This document shows positions 56,611 through 64,000 of a stretch of DNA of 64,000 nucleotides, piece by piece. The translations under genes were made by a program, and so were the position numbers. The notes under the pieces were generated by a model, which worked only from the letters and a program-made list of their open reading frames with translations, had not been told where the DNA came from and searched no databases. Within the stretch, counting starts at the first letter, position 1, and each line of letters starts with the position of its first letter. This DNA is from Microbulbifer sediminum (GTDB taxonomy: Bacteria; Pseudomonadota; Gammaproteobacteria; Pseudomonadales; Cellvibrionaceae). Location of the stretch: positions 52,897 through 116,896 of the forward strand of contig NZ_JAJSAP010000010.1 in the NCBI RefSeq assembly GCF_021729035.1, given 5' to 3'.

Positions 56611-58509
56611 ATGTCAGGCGTAATCCCAATCCGGTTGGCAGGAACCATCGTCGTATCCACTGTTGAGCTTGCTCTAGCGAGTATTTTTGCGCTGCTGTCC
56701 CTGCAAGCGATCGCCGGAGAGGCAGAGGAATTTTCCCCTTATGTCGGGCGTGACTACCCCACCCGGGTCTTCTGGGGAGATACCCATCTCCATACGGATA
56801 TCTCGGTCGATGCCGGCACCATGAACAGGCTTGGCCAGGAGGAGGCATTCCGCTTCGCCAGGGGTGAGGAGGTGACAAGCACCCACGGACTCAAGGTGAG
56901 GCTTTCACGCCCACTGGATTTCCTGGTGATATCCGATCATGCGGAAATGTATGGCCTGATGCCGAGGTTGCTGGCCGGCGATGAAGACATCCTCGCCACC
57001 GAGAGGGGCAGGCGCTGGTATGACATGCTGAAGGGCGGGGATAAAGATCAGTCTTTCAAGGCGGCGATGGAAATCGTCGCGTCACTGTCGGAGAAGGAGC
57101 CCCCTTTCAAGAGTGACCAGATTGTCCGTGACTCCTGGAAGGCCTATACAGCCCTTGCTGACAAATACAATGAGCCCGGCAAATTCAGCGCGATCATTGG
57201 CTATGAATGGACGGCAATAGGCGGGAATAACCTGCATCGCAACGTCCTGTTCCGCGGTGATTCCAGGATCGCCAACAAGACCGTGCCTTTCTCCCAGTTC
57301 GATAGCCAGAACCCTGAAGACCTGTGGCGAGCACTCAGGGAGTTCGAACAGCAACACAATGCCCGGGTGATGGCAATTCCCCACAACGGCAACCTCAGTA
57401 ATGGTCGAATGTTTAATGTGGAGACTTTTTCCGGGCAGCCCCTCACAAAAGAGTTGGCGGAGTTGCGATCCCGTTTCGAGAAATTGGTGGAGGTGACACA
57501 GATAAAAGGGGATGGAGAGGCGCACCCTGCGCTTTCACCCAATGATGAATTTGCGGATTACGAAACCTGGGACAAATCGAACCTTGACGGAACCGAGTTG
57601 AAAACTCCCGAGATGCTGCGGTGGGAGTATGCCCGTGAAGCACTGAAGACCGGCTTGATGCTGGAAGAGCGCCTGGGCGTGAATCCATACAAATTTGGGA
57701 TGGTGGGCAGTACCGATGCCCACACGAGTCTCGCTGCTGTAGAGGAGGATAACTTCTTTGGAAAGCACTCAGGTGTGGAGCCCGAGCCAGGCCGTTGGGA
57801 GCACGTGGTCATTGAGGCCCCGAATCCTGAGCTGACTGTCTACGGTTGGCAGATGGCGTCCTCCGGCTACGCGGGAGTCTGGGCGAAGGAGAATACCCGG
57901 GAGGCACTTTTTGATGCCATGCTGCGGAAAGAGGCTTACGCAACGACGGGGCCCCGCATGGTGGTGCGTTTTTTCGGTAGTTGGGACTTTACCGATACCG
58001 ACGCCAGCGCCCCTTCCATTGCTGATATCGGCTACGGCAAGGGTGTCCCCATGGGGGCAGACCTGAAGGCATCCGCCGGTACCGCATCACCCAGCTTCCT
58101 GGTTGCGGCGATGAAGGATCCGCTGAGTGGTAACCTGGATCGCATCCAGATCATCAAAGGCTGGATGGATACCAACGGAAAACTGCACGAAAAGGTTTAC
58201 AACGTCGCGTGGGGTGGTGACAGAAAACTCTCGCGAAATGGCAAGTTGCCTTCAGTCGGCAACACGGTAGACGTGGCCAATGCCACCTGGCGTAACTCCA
58301 TCGGGGCTCCTGAGCTGAGCGCCGTATGGCGTGACCCGGATTTCGATCCGGCGCAGCCGGCCTTCTATTACGCACGTGTGATCGAGATTCCAACGCCCCG
58401 CTGGACAGCTTATGAAGCCAAGCGGTTTGGGGTGAAAATGAGTAGGGGTGTGCCCATGACGACTACCGAGCGGGCCTATACATCTCCAATCTGGTATACA
58501 CCCAGATAA
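56611..58509 (+). CDS. DUF3604 protein, exported, PHP-like metal-site motifs
   Basis: The 632-residue protein begins (from ATG 56611) with an uncleaved or signal-type hydrophobic segment (LAGTIVVSTVELALASIFALLSLQAIAG). DUF3604 features include VFWGDTHLHTDIS (about residue 54-66), DFLVISDHAEMYG (about 105-117), IPHNGNLSNG near 255 and VGSTDAHTS near 366. These His/Asp clusters resemble the metal sites of PHP-type phosphoesterases. The function of DUF3604 is not established. It is flanked by a fasciclin gene on the same strand and a DUF4124 gene facing it. An in-frame extension to 56488 overlaps the preceding terminator and is unlikely. Confidence 0.85.
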   Translation: MSGVIPIRLAGTIVVSTVELALASIFALLSLQAIAGEAEEFSPYVGRDYPTRVFWGDTHLHTDISVDAGTMNRLGQEEAFRFARGEEVTSTHGLKVRLSRPLDFLVISDHAEMYGLMPRLLAGDEDILATERGRRWYDMLKGGDKDQSFKAAMEIVASLSEKEPPFKSDQIVRDSWKAYTALADKYNEPGKFSAIIGYEWTAIGGNNLHRNVLFRGDSRIANKTVPFSQFDSQNPEDLWRALREFEQQHNARVMAIPHNGNLSNGRMFNVETFSGQPLTKELAELRSRFEKLVEVTQIKGDGEAHPALSPNDEFADYETWDKSNLDGTELKTPEMLRWEYAREALKTGLMLEERLGVNPYKFGMVGSTDAHTSLAAVEEDNFFGKHSGVEPEPGRWEHVVIEAPNPELTVYGWQMASSGYAGVWAKENTREALFDAMLRKEAYATTGPRMVVRFFGSWDFTDTDASAPSIADIGYGKGVPMGADLKASAGTASPSFLVAAMKDPLSGNLDRIQIIKGWMDTNGKLHEKVYNVAWGGDRKLSRNGKLPSVGNTVDVANATWRNSIGAPELSAVWRDPDFDPAQPAFYYARVIEIPTPRWTAYEAKRFGVKMSRGVPMTTTERAYTSPIWYTPR

Positions 58510-58614
58510 AAGCCCGGGCCAACCAGCCGTGTGGCCCGCGGCCGATTGCAGGGGGCGGCGTGGTTGGGGGAGGGGCCTTCGAAGGGTGGTCGATACCCGG
58601 CTCAGCGAAACCGC

Positions 58615-59085
58615 TCAGCAGTCTTCCTGGATAATTTGTTTGGCACGGCCGATACGGGCCTGTCGTTCTTTCTCTGGCAGGACCCGTAGCTTCCCGGAGG
58701 CATCCACCTCGCGCACCTGGGAGTGGGTGCTCAGTTCCTGCAAGTTATTTCGTGCCTGGCGGCAACGCTGTGCGCGCACAGCCTTCTGGGCCTGGGACAG
58801 TGCCTTGCCCTGGGCATCGGCCGGGGCTGCGGCGGTCTCTTTCCTGGCTGCCTCTGTCAGTGAGGTCTCGTCGTCGGATTCCTGCTGGGCTTTCGCCGCC
58901 AGCTGTTCCTTTTTCCATTGCTTGTAGCGTTCCGACCGTGGCTCCTTGACTACCTCCACCTTCTTTTCCTGTGGCGGCTGGGAGCCGAAATGGATCACGC
59001 CGTTTTCGTCTTTCCACTTGTAGATGCCGTCAGCGAGCGTGGCGGAGGCCAGGCTGGCCAGCAGGATTGCAGAGAGGAAACGCAT
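58615..59085 (-). CDS. DUF4124 domain protein, exported
   Basis: The 156-residue protein has a signal peptide (MRFLSAILLASLASATLA) followed by a DUF4124 module (GIYKWKDENGVIHFGSQPP), then a long charged, Lys/Glu/Gln/Ala-rich stretch (about 45-110), probably helical or disordered, and a C-terminal part with CRQARNNLQEL and a final Cys. Such proteins are frequent in marine gammaproteobacteria and of unknown role. A disulfide between the two Cys (CRQA and EDC) is possible. It converges with the DUF3604 gene. Confidence 0.85.
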   Translation of the reverse strand: MRFLSAILLASLASATLADGIYKWKDENGVIHFGSQPPQEKKVEVVKEPRSERYKQWKKEQLAAKAQQESDDETSLTEAARKETAAAPADAQGKALSQAQKAVRAQRCRQARNNLQELSTHSQVREVDASGKLRVLPEKERQARIGRAKQIIQEDC

Positions 59086-59401
59086 TTGGGCCCCTTGAGT
59101 GTCGTTGCAGAGAGTTGTGAGTATCGCCTGTCATTTTACCCGTCTGGGGAGAGATTCCTGCAACCGCCTTAACATTTTTGTCCTGTACGGCAGGCGGTGC
59201 CGGCCTGCCGGTTGCGCGAACACGCGCCAGCGGAGGGCGTCCGGCGGTCTCCTCATCCCAAAAAGCCATCTTTGTCGCGGATAAGGCTGATATTTGTCAT
59301 CAAAAAGCTTTATAATCGCGCTCTGCGTTTCGCTGTATCGGTGTATTTAAGTGACCTAAGTGATGCGCATCCTAATTTACGTGAAATTTTAGGGGGCTTC
59401 A
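59086..59401. other. Intergenic region upstream of ilvB
   Basis: This divergent region has a CGGCAGG / CCTGCCG inverted repeat at 59188-59210 without a T-run. TATAAT at 59311-59316 is a good -10 for ilvB but has no clear -35. A 9-codon mini-ORF (59363-59392) is also present. No terminator-type attenuator is visible before ilvB. Confidence 0.45.
59363..59392 (+). other. Nine-codon mini-ORF rich in Ile/Leu/Val before ilvB
   Basis: The frame codes MRILIYVKF and ends in TAG, which overlaps the AGGGGG ribosome-binding site of ilvB (start GTG 59402). Two Ile, one Leu and one Val in nine codons is suggestive of a leader peptide, but no good ribosome-binding site precedes it. Confidence 0.25.
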
Positions 59402-61138
59402 GTGGAATTACTCTCCGGCGGCGATATGTTAGTTCGCGCGCTGCAGGATGAAGGGGTAGACCTTATTTTTGGCTATCCCGGTGGTTCAGCATTGCATATC
59501 TACGATGCCATTTTTCGACAGAAAAGCATCAAGCACGTCCTGGTTCGTCACGAGCAGGGCGCGACCCACGCGGCGGACGGCTATGCCCGCTCCACGGGCA
59601 AGCCCGGGGTGGTGCTGGTGACGTCGGGCCCGGGCGCTACCAATGCCATTACCGGCATCGCTACGGCCTATATGGATTCTGTACCGCTGGTGGTGATTTC
59701 CGGCCAGGTAACCAGTGACAAGATCGGTGAGGATGCCTTCCAGGAAACGGATATGGTGGGTTGTTCCCGTCCTATCGTGAAACACAGCTTCCTGGTCAAG
59801 AGTGCTGAGGATATCCCCGGGGTTGTCAAGAAGGCCTTCTATATTGCCAATAGCGGCCGCCCGGGCCCGGTGGTGATCGATGTGCCCAAGGACGTGACCA
59901 ACCCGACGGACCGCTTCCCCTACGAGTATCCTGAAAAGCTGCGCATGCGTTCCTACACGCCTGCGGGCAAGGGGCATACCGGGCAGATACGCAAGGCCCT
60001 GGCATTGCTGTTGTCCGCCAGGCGGCCGGTCATTTACGCCGGCGGCGGTGTGGTGCAGGGGGAGGGGGCGGAGCTGCTCACAGAGCTGGCGCGGACGCTG
60101 AATTACCCAGTCACCAATACCCTGATGGGGCTCGGCGGTTTCCCGGGCAGCGATCGGCGTTTCCTGGGCATGCTGGGGATGCACGGCACCTTCGAGGCCA
60201 ATACGGCCATGCACCATGCCGATGTGATTTTCGCCATCGGTGCACGGTTTGACGACCGGGTGACCAATACCCCGGGCAAGTTCTGCCCCGGGGCCAAGAT
60301 TATCCATGTGGACGTGGACCCGGCGTCTATTTCCAAGACCATCACCGCGGATGTGCCAATTGTTGGCACCGTGAGGTCGGTACTGGCCGACATGCTGGGG
60401 ATGTTGGGGGAATCCGGTGAGCAGCCCGACCAGTCGGCGATTGTGGACTGGTGGCGGCAGATCGATGACTGGCGTGAGCGGCATGGCATCTATACCGCGC
60501 CCCGCTACCGCACCGATGGCGGCCTGATCATGCCGCAGGAGGTAATCAAGGCAGTGCATGAGATTACCGGGGGTGATGCCTTCGTGACATCCGATGTGGG
60601 CCAGCACCAGATGTTTGCCGCGCAGTATTACCTGTTCGACAAGCCGCGTCGCTGGATCAACTCCGGTGGGTTGGGAACCATGGGCTTCGGCCTGCCGGCC
60701 GCACTGGGGGTGAAAATCGCCCACCCGGACAGCGAGGTTGTCTGTGTGACCGGTGAGGGCAGCATCCAGATGTGTATCCAGGAGTTGTCCACCGCTACCC
60801 AGTACCACCTGCCGGTGAAGATCCTGTGCCTGAACAACCAGGCACTGGGCATGGTAAAGCAGTGGCAGGAGATGCAGTACGAGGGGCGTTTGTCCAACAG
60901 CGTGTACGAGGAGTCGCTGCCAGACTTTGTCAGGCTGGCGGAAGCTTATGGGCACGTTGGCATGAAGATCGAAGCGCGAGAAGCGCTTTACGACAAGCTT
61001 ACCGAGGCTTTCTCCATCAAGGACCGCACGGTGTTTATCGACGTTTATGTCGACCCGTCCGAGCATGTATACCCCATGCAGGTAATGCCTAACGGCTCAA
61101 TGCGGGATATGTGGTTGAGCAAGACGGAGCGGACCTAG
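59402..61138 (+). CDS. ilvB: Acetolactate synthase, large subunit
   Basis: The 578-residue ThDP enzyme joins pyruvate to pyruvate or 2-oxobutyrate, the first common step to Val, Leu and Ile. The N-terminal domain has [13 protein letters not shown] and the catalytic Glu in [16 protein letters not shown] (about residue 49). The C-terminal ThDP/Mg motif begins [13 protein letters not shown] (about 445) and ends NNQALGM; GEG instead of GDG also occurs in Pseudomonas homologues. The start is GTG at 59402, with AGGGGG upstream. The small subunit gene is 13 bp downstream. Confidence 0.96.
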   Translation: MELLSGGDMLVRALQDEGVDLIFGYPGGSALHIYDAIFRQKSIKHVLVRHEQGATHAADGYARSTGKPGVVLVTSGPGATNAITGIATAYMDSVPLVVISGQVTSDKIGEDAFQETDMVGCSRPIVKHSFLVKSAEDIPGVVKKAFYIANSGRPGPVVIDVPKDVTNPTDRFPYEYPEKLRMRSYTPAGKGHTGQIRKALALLLSARRPVIYAGGGVVQGEGAELLTELARTLNYPVTNTLMGLGGFPGSDRRFLGMLGMHGTFEANTAMHHADVIFAIGARFDDRVTNTPGKFCPGAKIIHVDVDPASISKTITADVPIVGTVRSVLADMLGMLGESGEQPDQSAIVDWWRQIDDWRERHGIYTAPRYRTDGGLIMPQEVIKAVHEITGGDAFVTSDVGQHQMFAAQYYLFDKPRRWINSGGLGTMGFGLPAALGVKIAHPDSEVVCVTGEGSIQMCIQELSTATQYHLPVKILCLNNQALGMVKQWQEMQYEGRLSNSVYEESLPDFVRLAEAYGHVGMKIEAREALYDKLTEAFSIKDRTVFIDVYVDPSEHVYPMQVMPNGSMRDMWLSKTERT

Positions 61139-61151
61139 GGAAGTCAGAATC

Positions 61152-61643
61152 ATGCGCAGAATCATCTCAGTATTAATGGAAAATGAGCCCGGCGCGCTCT
61201 CGCGGGTAGTAGGGCTCTTCTCGCAGCGCGGTTACAACATTGAGACTCTCACCGTCGCCCCGACGGAGGACGAAACACTGTCGCGCCTGACCATGGTGAC
61301 CATCGGTGACGATCACAAGATCGAGCAAATAACCAAGAACCTGAACAAACTGATCGACGTGGTGAAACTGGTCGATTTGACCGAGGGTTCCCACATCGAG
61401 CGGGAGTTGTTGCTGGTTAAGGTGCGGGCGTCTGGTGCACAGCGCGACGAGGTCAAGCGCAGCGTGGATATTTTCAGGGGACAGATCGTCGATGTCACCA
61501 GCAACATGTACACGGTGCAGGTCACCGGGACCGGGGAGAAGCTCGATGCTTTCCTGCAGGCCCTGGGTGAGCACACCATCATGGAGGTGGTGCGTTCCGG
61601 AGTCTCCGGTATTTCCCGCGGCGAAAAAGTCCTGAGTGTCTAA
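61152..61643 (+). CDS. ilvH: Acetolactate synthase, small (regulatory) subunit
   Basis: The 163-residue protein has an N-terminal ACT domain (ISVLMENEPGALSRVVGLFSQRGYNIETL) that binds valine for feedback inhibition and activates the large subunit, and a C-terminal domain (about 80-163). The length is normal. It is followed after 59 bp by ilvC; the gap contains a 16-bp palindrome (61647-61662) that may set the ratio of ilvBH to ilvC. Confidence 0.96.
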   Translation: MRRIISVLMENEPGALSRVVGLFSQRGYNIETLTVAPTEDETLSRLTMVTIGDDHKIEQITKNLNKLIDVVKLVDLTEGSHIERELLLVKVRASGAQRDEVKRSVDIFRGQIVDVTSNMYTVQVTGTGEKLDAFLQALGEHTIMEVVRSGVSGISRGEKVLSV

Positions 61644-61646
61644 GCG

Positions 61647-61662
61647 CCCGCCCGCGGGCGGG
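61647..61662 (+). other. 16-bp palindrome between ilvH and ilvC
   Basis: The perfect palindrome CCCGCCCG-CGGGCGGG is not followed by a T-run, so it is not a normal terminator. It could be an mRNA stability or processing hairpin. Confidence 0.35.
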
Positions 61663-61699
61663 AACAGAATTCATTTATTCGTTCAGTAATAGGAAGTGA

Positions 61700-62728
<1,029 letters not shown>

Positions 62729-62742
62729 GGGAAGTCGATGAC

Positions 62743-62777
62743 AAAAGCGGCGGGGGAGGCCCCGCCGCTTTTTTTTT
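62743..62777 (+). terminator. Terminator after ilvC
   Basis: A 13-bp stem AAAAGCGGCGGGG / CCCCGCCGCTTTT with a 4-nt loop runs into a tract of nine T. Confidence 0.93.
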
Positions 62778-62852
62778 GCGCCGGGGGTCCTGTGCGCATT
62801 GTCGCAGTTAGCTGTACACTCGCCGCCTGCATTCAGACTTTACGGAGAAGCT

Positions 62853-63776
62853 ATGAGCGACAAGAGGAATGCCAGCAAGTCCGCCGGAAACGATGGCGAA
62901 CGCCGGGAGGAGAGTCGCATTCCGGTGGATGAGCACATTGAGGAAGAGGTTTCGGCCACCGGTACGAGAGTGCGGGCGCGGGGTGTCTACCTGCTGCCCA
63001 ACCTGATTACCACCGGCGCCTTGTTCAGTGGCTTTTATGCCATCATCGCGGGCCTGGGAGGCAACTTTGAGGCCGCGGCAATCGCAATCTTCGCCGCCAT
63101 GATTCTCGATGGGCTCGATGGGCGAGTGGCGCGCCTGACGGATACCCAGAGCGCCTTCGGGGTCCAGTACGACTCCCTATCGGACATGGTCTCGTTCGGC
63201 CTGGCGCCGGCACTGGTGGTGTTCAGCTGGGGGCTGGGGCCGCTGGGCAAGCTGGGTTGGGCGGCGGCTTTCCTGTATGCCGCCTGCGCGGCGCTCCGCC
63301 TGGCGCGCTTCAACACCCAGGTGGATACCGTGGACAAGGGTGTCTTTATTGGGCTGGCGAGTCCCACCGCGGCGGCGATTGTCGCCAGTATGGTCTGGGC
63401 CGGGCATGAGGCTGACGTCGGTGCAGGGCTGGGCCTGGTTGCGGCACTGGTCACCATGGCCGCGGGGCTGCTGATGGTGTCGAACTTCCGCTACACGAGC
63501 TTCAAGAACATCGACTTCAAGGGCAGGGTGCCCTTTGTCATGATGCTGGCAGTTATCCTGGTGTTCAGTCTTGTGACCATTGACCCCCCGCGCGTCCTGT
63601 TGGCTATCGCTGTCATCTATACCTGTTCCGGGCCGGCAGCCTGGCTATGGCGGATACTGCAGGCACGACGGGAGCAGTCGGGTGCCGGAAAAGAAGAAAG
63701 GCCGGAGGAGACCGAGTCGGTCACCACTGGTAAAGGCGGGGACAGTGAGAAGGATGCTGGCGGCGGGGAAAACTGA
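62853..63776 (+). CDS. pssA: CDP-diacylglycerol-serine O-phosphatidyltransferase
   Basis: The 307-residue inner-membrane enzyme makes phosphatidylserine, the precursor of phosphatidylethanolamine. The CDP-alcohol phosphatidyltransferase motif DG-x2-AR-x8-G-x3-D-x3-D is seen from DGLDGRVARLTD to YDSLSD (about 87-114). Several membrane helices follow. The N-terminal 45 residues and the C-terminal 35 are charged and cytoplasmic. I chose ATG 62853 because GGAG precedes it; the in-frame 62799 is not credible. ilvC followed by pssA occurs in pseudomonads. It belongs to the membrane type (like Bacillus PssA), not the soluble E. coli type. Confidence 0.95.
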   Translation: MSDKRNASKSAGNDGERREESRIPVDEHIEEEVSATGTRVRARGVYLLPNLITTGALFSGFYAIIAGLGGNFEAAAIAIFAAMILDGLDGRVARLTDTQSAFGVQYDSLSDMVSFGLAPALVVFSWGLGPLGKLGWAAAFLYAACAALRLARFNTQVDTVDKGVFIGLASPTAAAIVASMVWAGHEADVGAGLGLVAALVTMAAGLLMVSNFRYTSFKNIDFKGRVPFVMMLAVILVFSLVTIDPPRVLLAIAVIYTCSGPAAWLWRILQARREQSGAGKEERPEETESVTTGKGGDSEKDAGGGEN

Positions 63777-63902
63777 GCTATTACAGTGGTGAACGCCGTT
63801 GCGTGATACTAAAGTTAACAGGTGGCACCACGGTAGTGGCAGGGTGGTGTTAAGCGCCAATACAGGGGTGACCAGCCGGAAAGGGCTTTTTCCGCTCCGA
63901 TT

Positions 63903-63950
63903 GAAAAAAGTGCTTGCACCGGGCTCTGCCAGTCCGTATAGTTCGCGCCC
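63903..63950 (+). promoter_or_regulatory. Strong stable-RNA-type sigma-70 promoter at the window edge
   Basis: TTGCAC (63914-63919), a 17-bp spacer and TATAGT (63937-63942) are followed by the G+C-rich discriminator TCGCGCCC. An A-tract at 63903-63909 lies just upstream of the -35. This is the layout of rRNA operon promoters, and the following 50 bases show no ORF. The transcribed gene lies outside the window; an rRNA operon is likely but unproven. Confidence 0.6.
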
Positions 63951-64000
63951 TCGCTGCTTGAGAAGTGGCGGGGAGGCAGCTCCAAGTGATTGATTTTCTT

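Noticed and set aside
59294..59316. TTGTCA and TATAAT as the ilvB promoter
   Set aside because: The spacer is only 11 bp, too short for a sigma-70 promoter. The TATAAT may still be a -10 with a weak -35.
59486..61066. Minus-strand open frame of 526 codons over ilvB
   Set aside because: It is antisense to acetolactate synthase with no recognisable features.

Overview
The window is G+C-rich, densely coded chromosomal DNA from a gammaproteobacterium. The gene orders are those of Pseudomonas-like and Cellvibrionales-like genomes: uvrA-MFS-ssb, ribF-ileS-lspA-fkpB-ispH-fimT with the fimU-pilVWXY1E cluster, rplU-rpmA-cgtA-proB, and ilvB-ilvH-ilvC-pssA. A pectin-acetylesterase-like protein, a DUF3604 protein and a proteobacterial 'dedicated sortase' signalling set suggest a marine polysaccharide degrader, possibly Microbulbifer or a relative. 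The genus is an inference from gene content. I see no CRISPR array, insertion sequence, prophage or tRNA gene. Nearly all of the window is housekeeping.

Layout. 1-2.9 kb: the 5' part of a secreted pectin-acetylesterase-like hydrolase, then a badly decayed penicillin-acylase-family pseudogene. 2.9-12 kb: an Nramp-like transporter, a GNAT acetyltransferase and uvrA on the minus strand; then manC (GDP-mannose synthesis), an MFS transporter, ssb and an RmlD-like protein on the plus strand. 12-17.6 kb: fabA-fabB (unsaturated fatty acids), divergent galU and phosphomannomutase (sugar nucleotides), and ispB (quinone side chain). 17.6-21.4 kb: rplU-rpmA-cgtA-proB, with rpsT facing them. 21.4-25.6 kb: sensor kinase, response regulator and OmpA-like PdsO of the proteobacterial dedicated sortase system, without the sortase or its substrate, plus an unrecognised 46-residue membrane protein. 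25.6-33.1 kb: murJ, ribF, ileS, lspA, fkpB, ispH. 33.1-43.8 kb: a type IV pilus locus (FimT, FimU, PilV, PilW, PilX, PilY1, PilE, PilR, PilS). 43.8-51.3 kb: nadE, bamD, rluD, pgeF, clpB. 51.5-59.1 kb: a two-gene RND efflux system, a fasciclin-domain protein, a DUF3604 protein and a DUF4124 protein. 59.4-63.8 kb: branched-chain amino-acid genes ilvB-ilvH-ilvC, then pssA. The right edge holds a strong promoter of the rRNA or stable-RNA type whose product lies outside the window.

How the genes work together. manC, galU and the phosphomannomutase supply activated sugars for surface polysaccharides. MurJ, LspA, BamD, PssA and FabA/FabB build the envelope. The minor pilins with PilY1 form a type IV pilus tip and priming complex controlled by PilS-PilR, and FimT carries the DNA-binding signature of transformation minor pilins. 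The most notable non-standard signals are an exact sigma-54 promoter upstream of galU, the 'orphan' sortase-type regulatory set with its small membrane protein, and an Nramp protein without the usual metal-site motifs. I found no clear-cut wholly new system.
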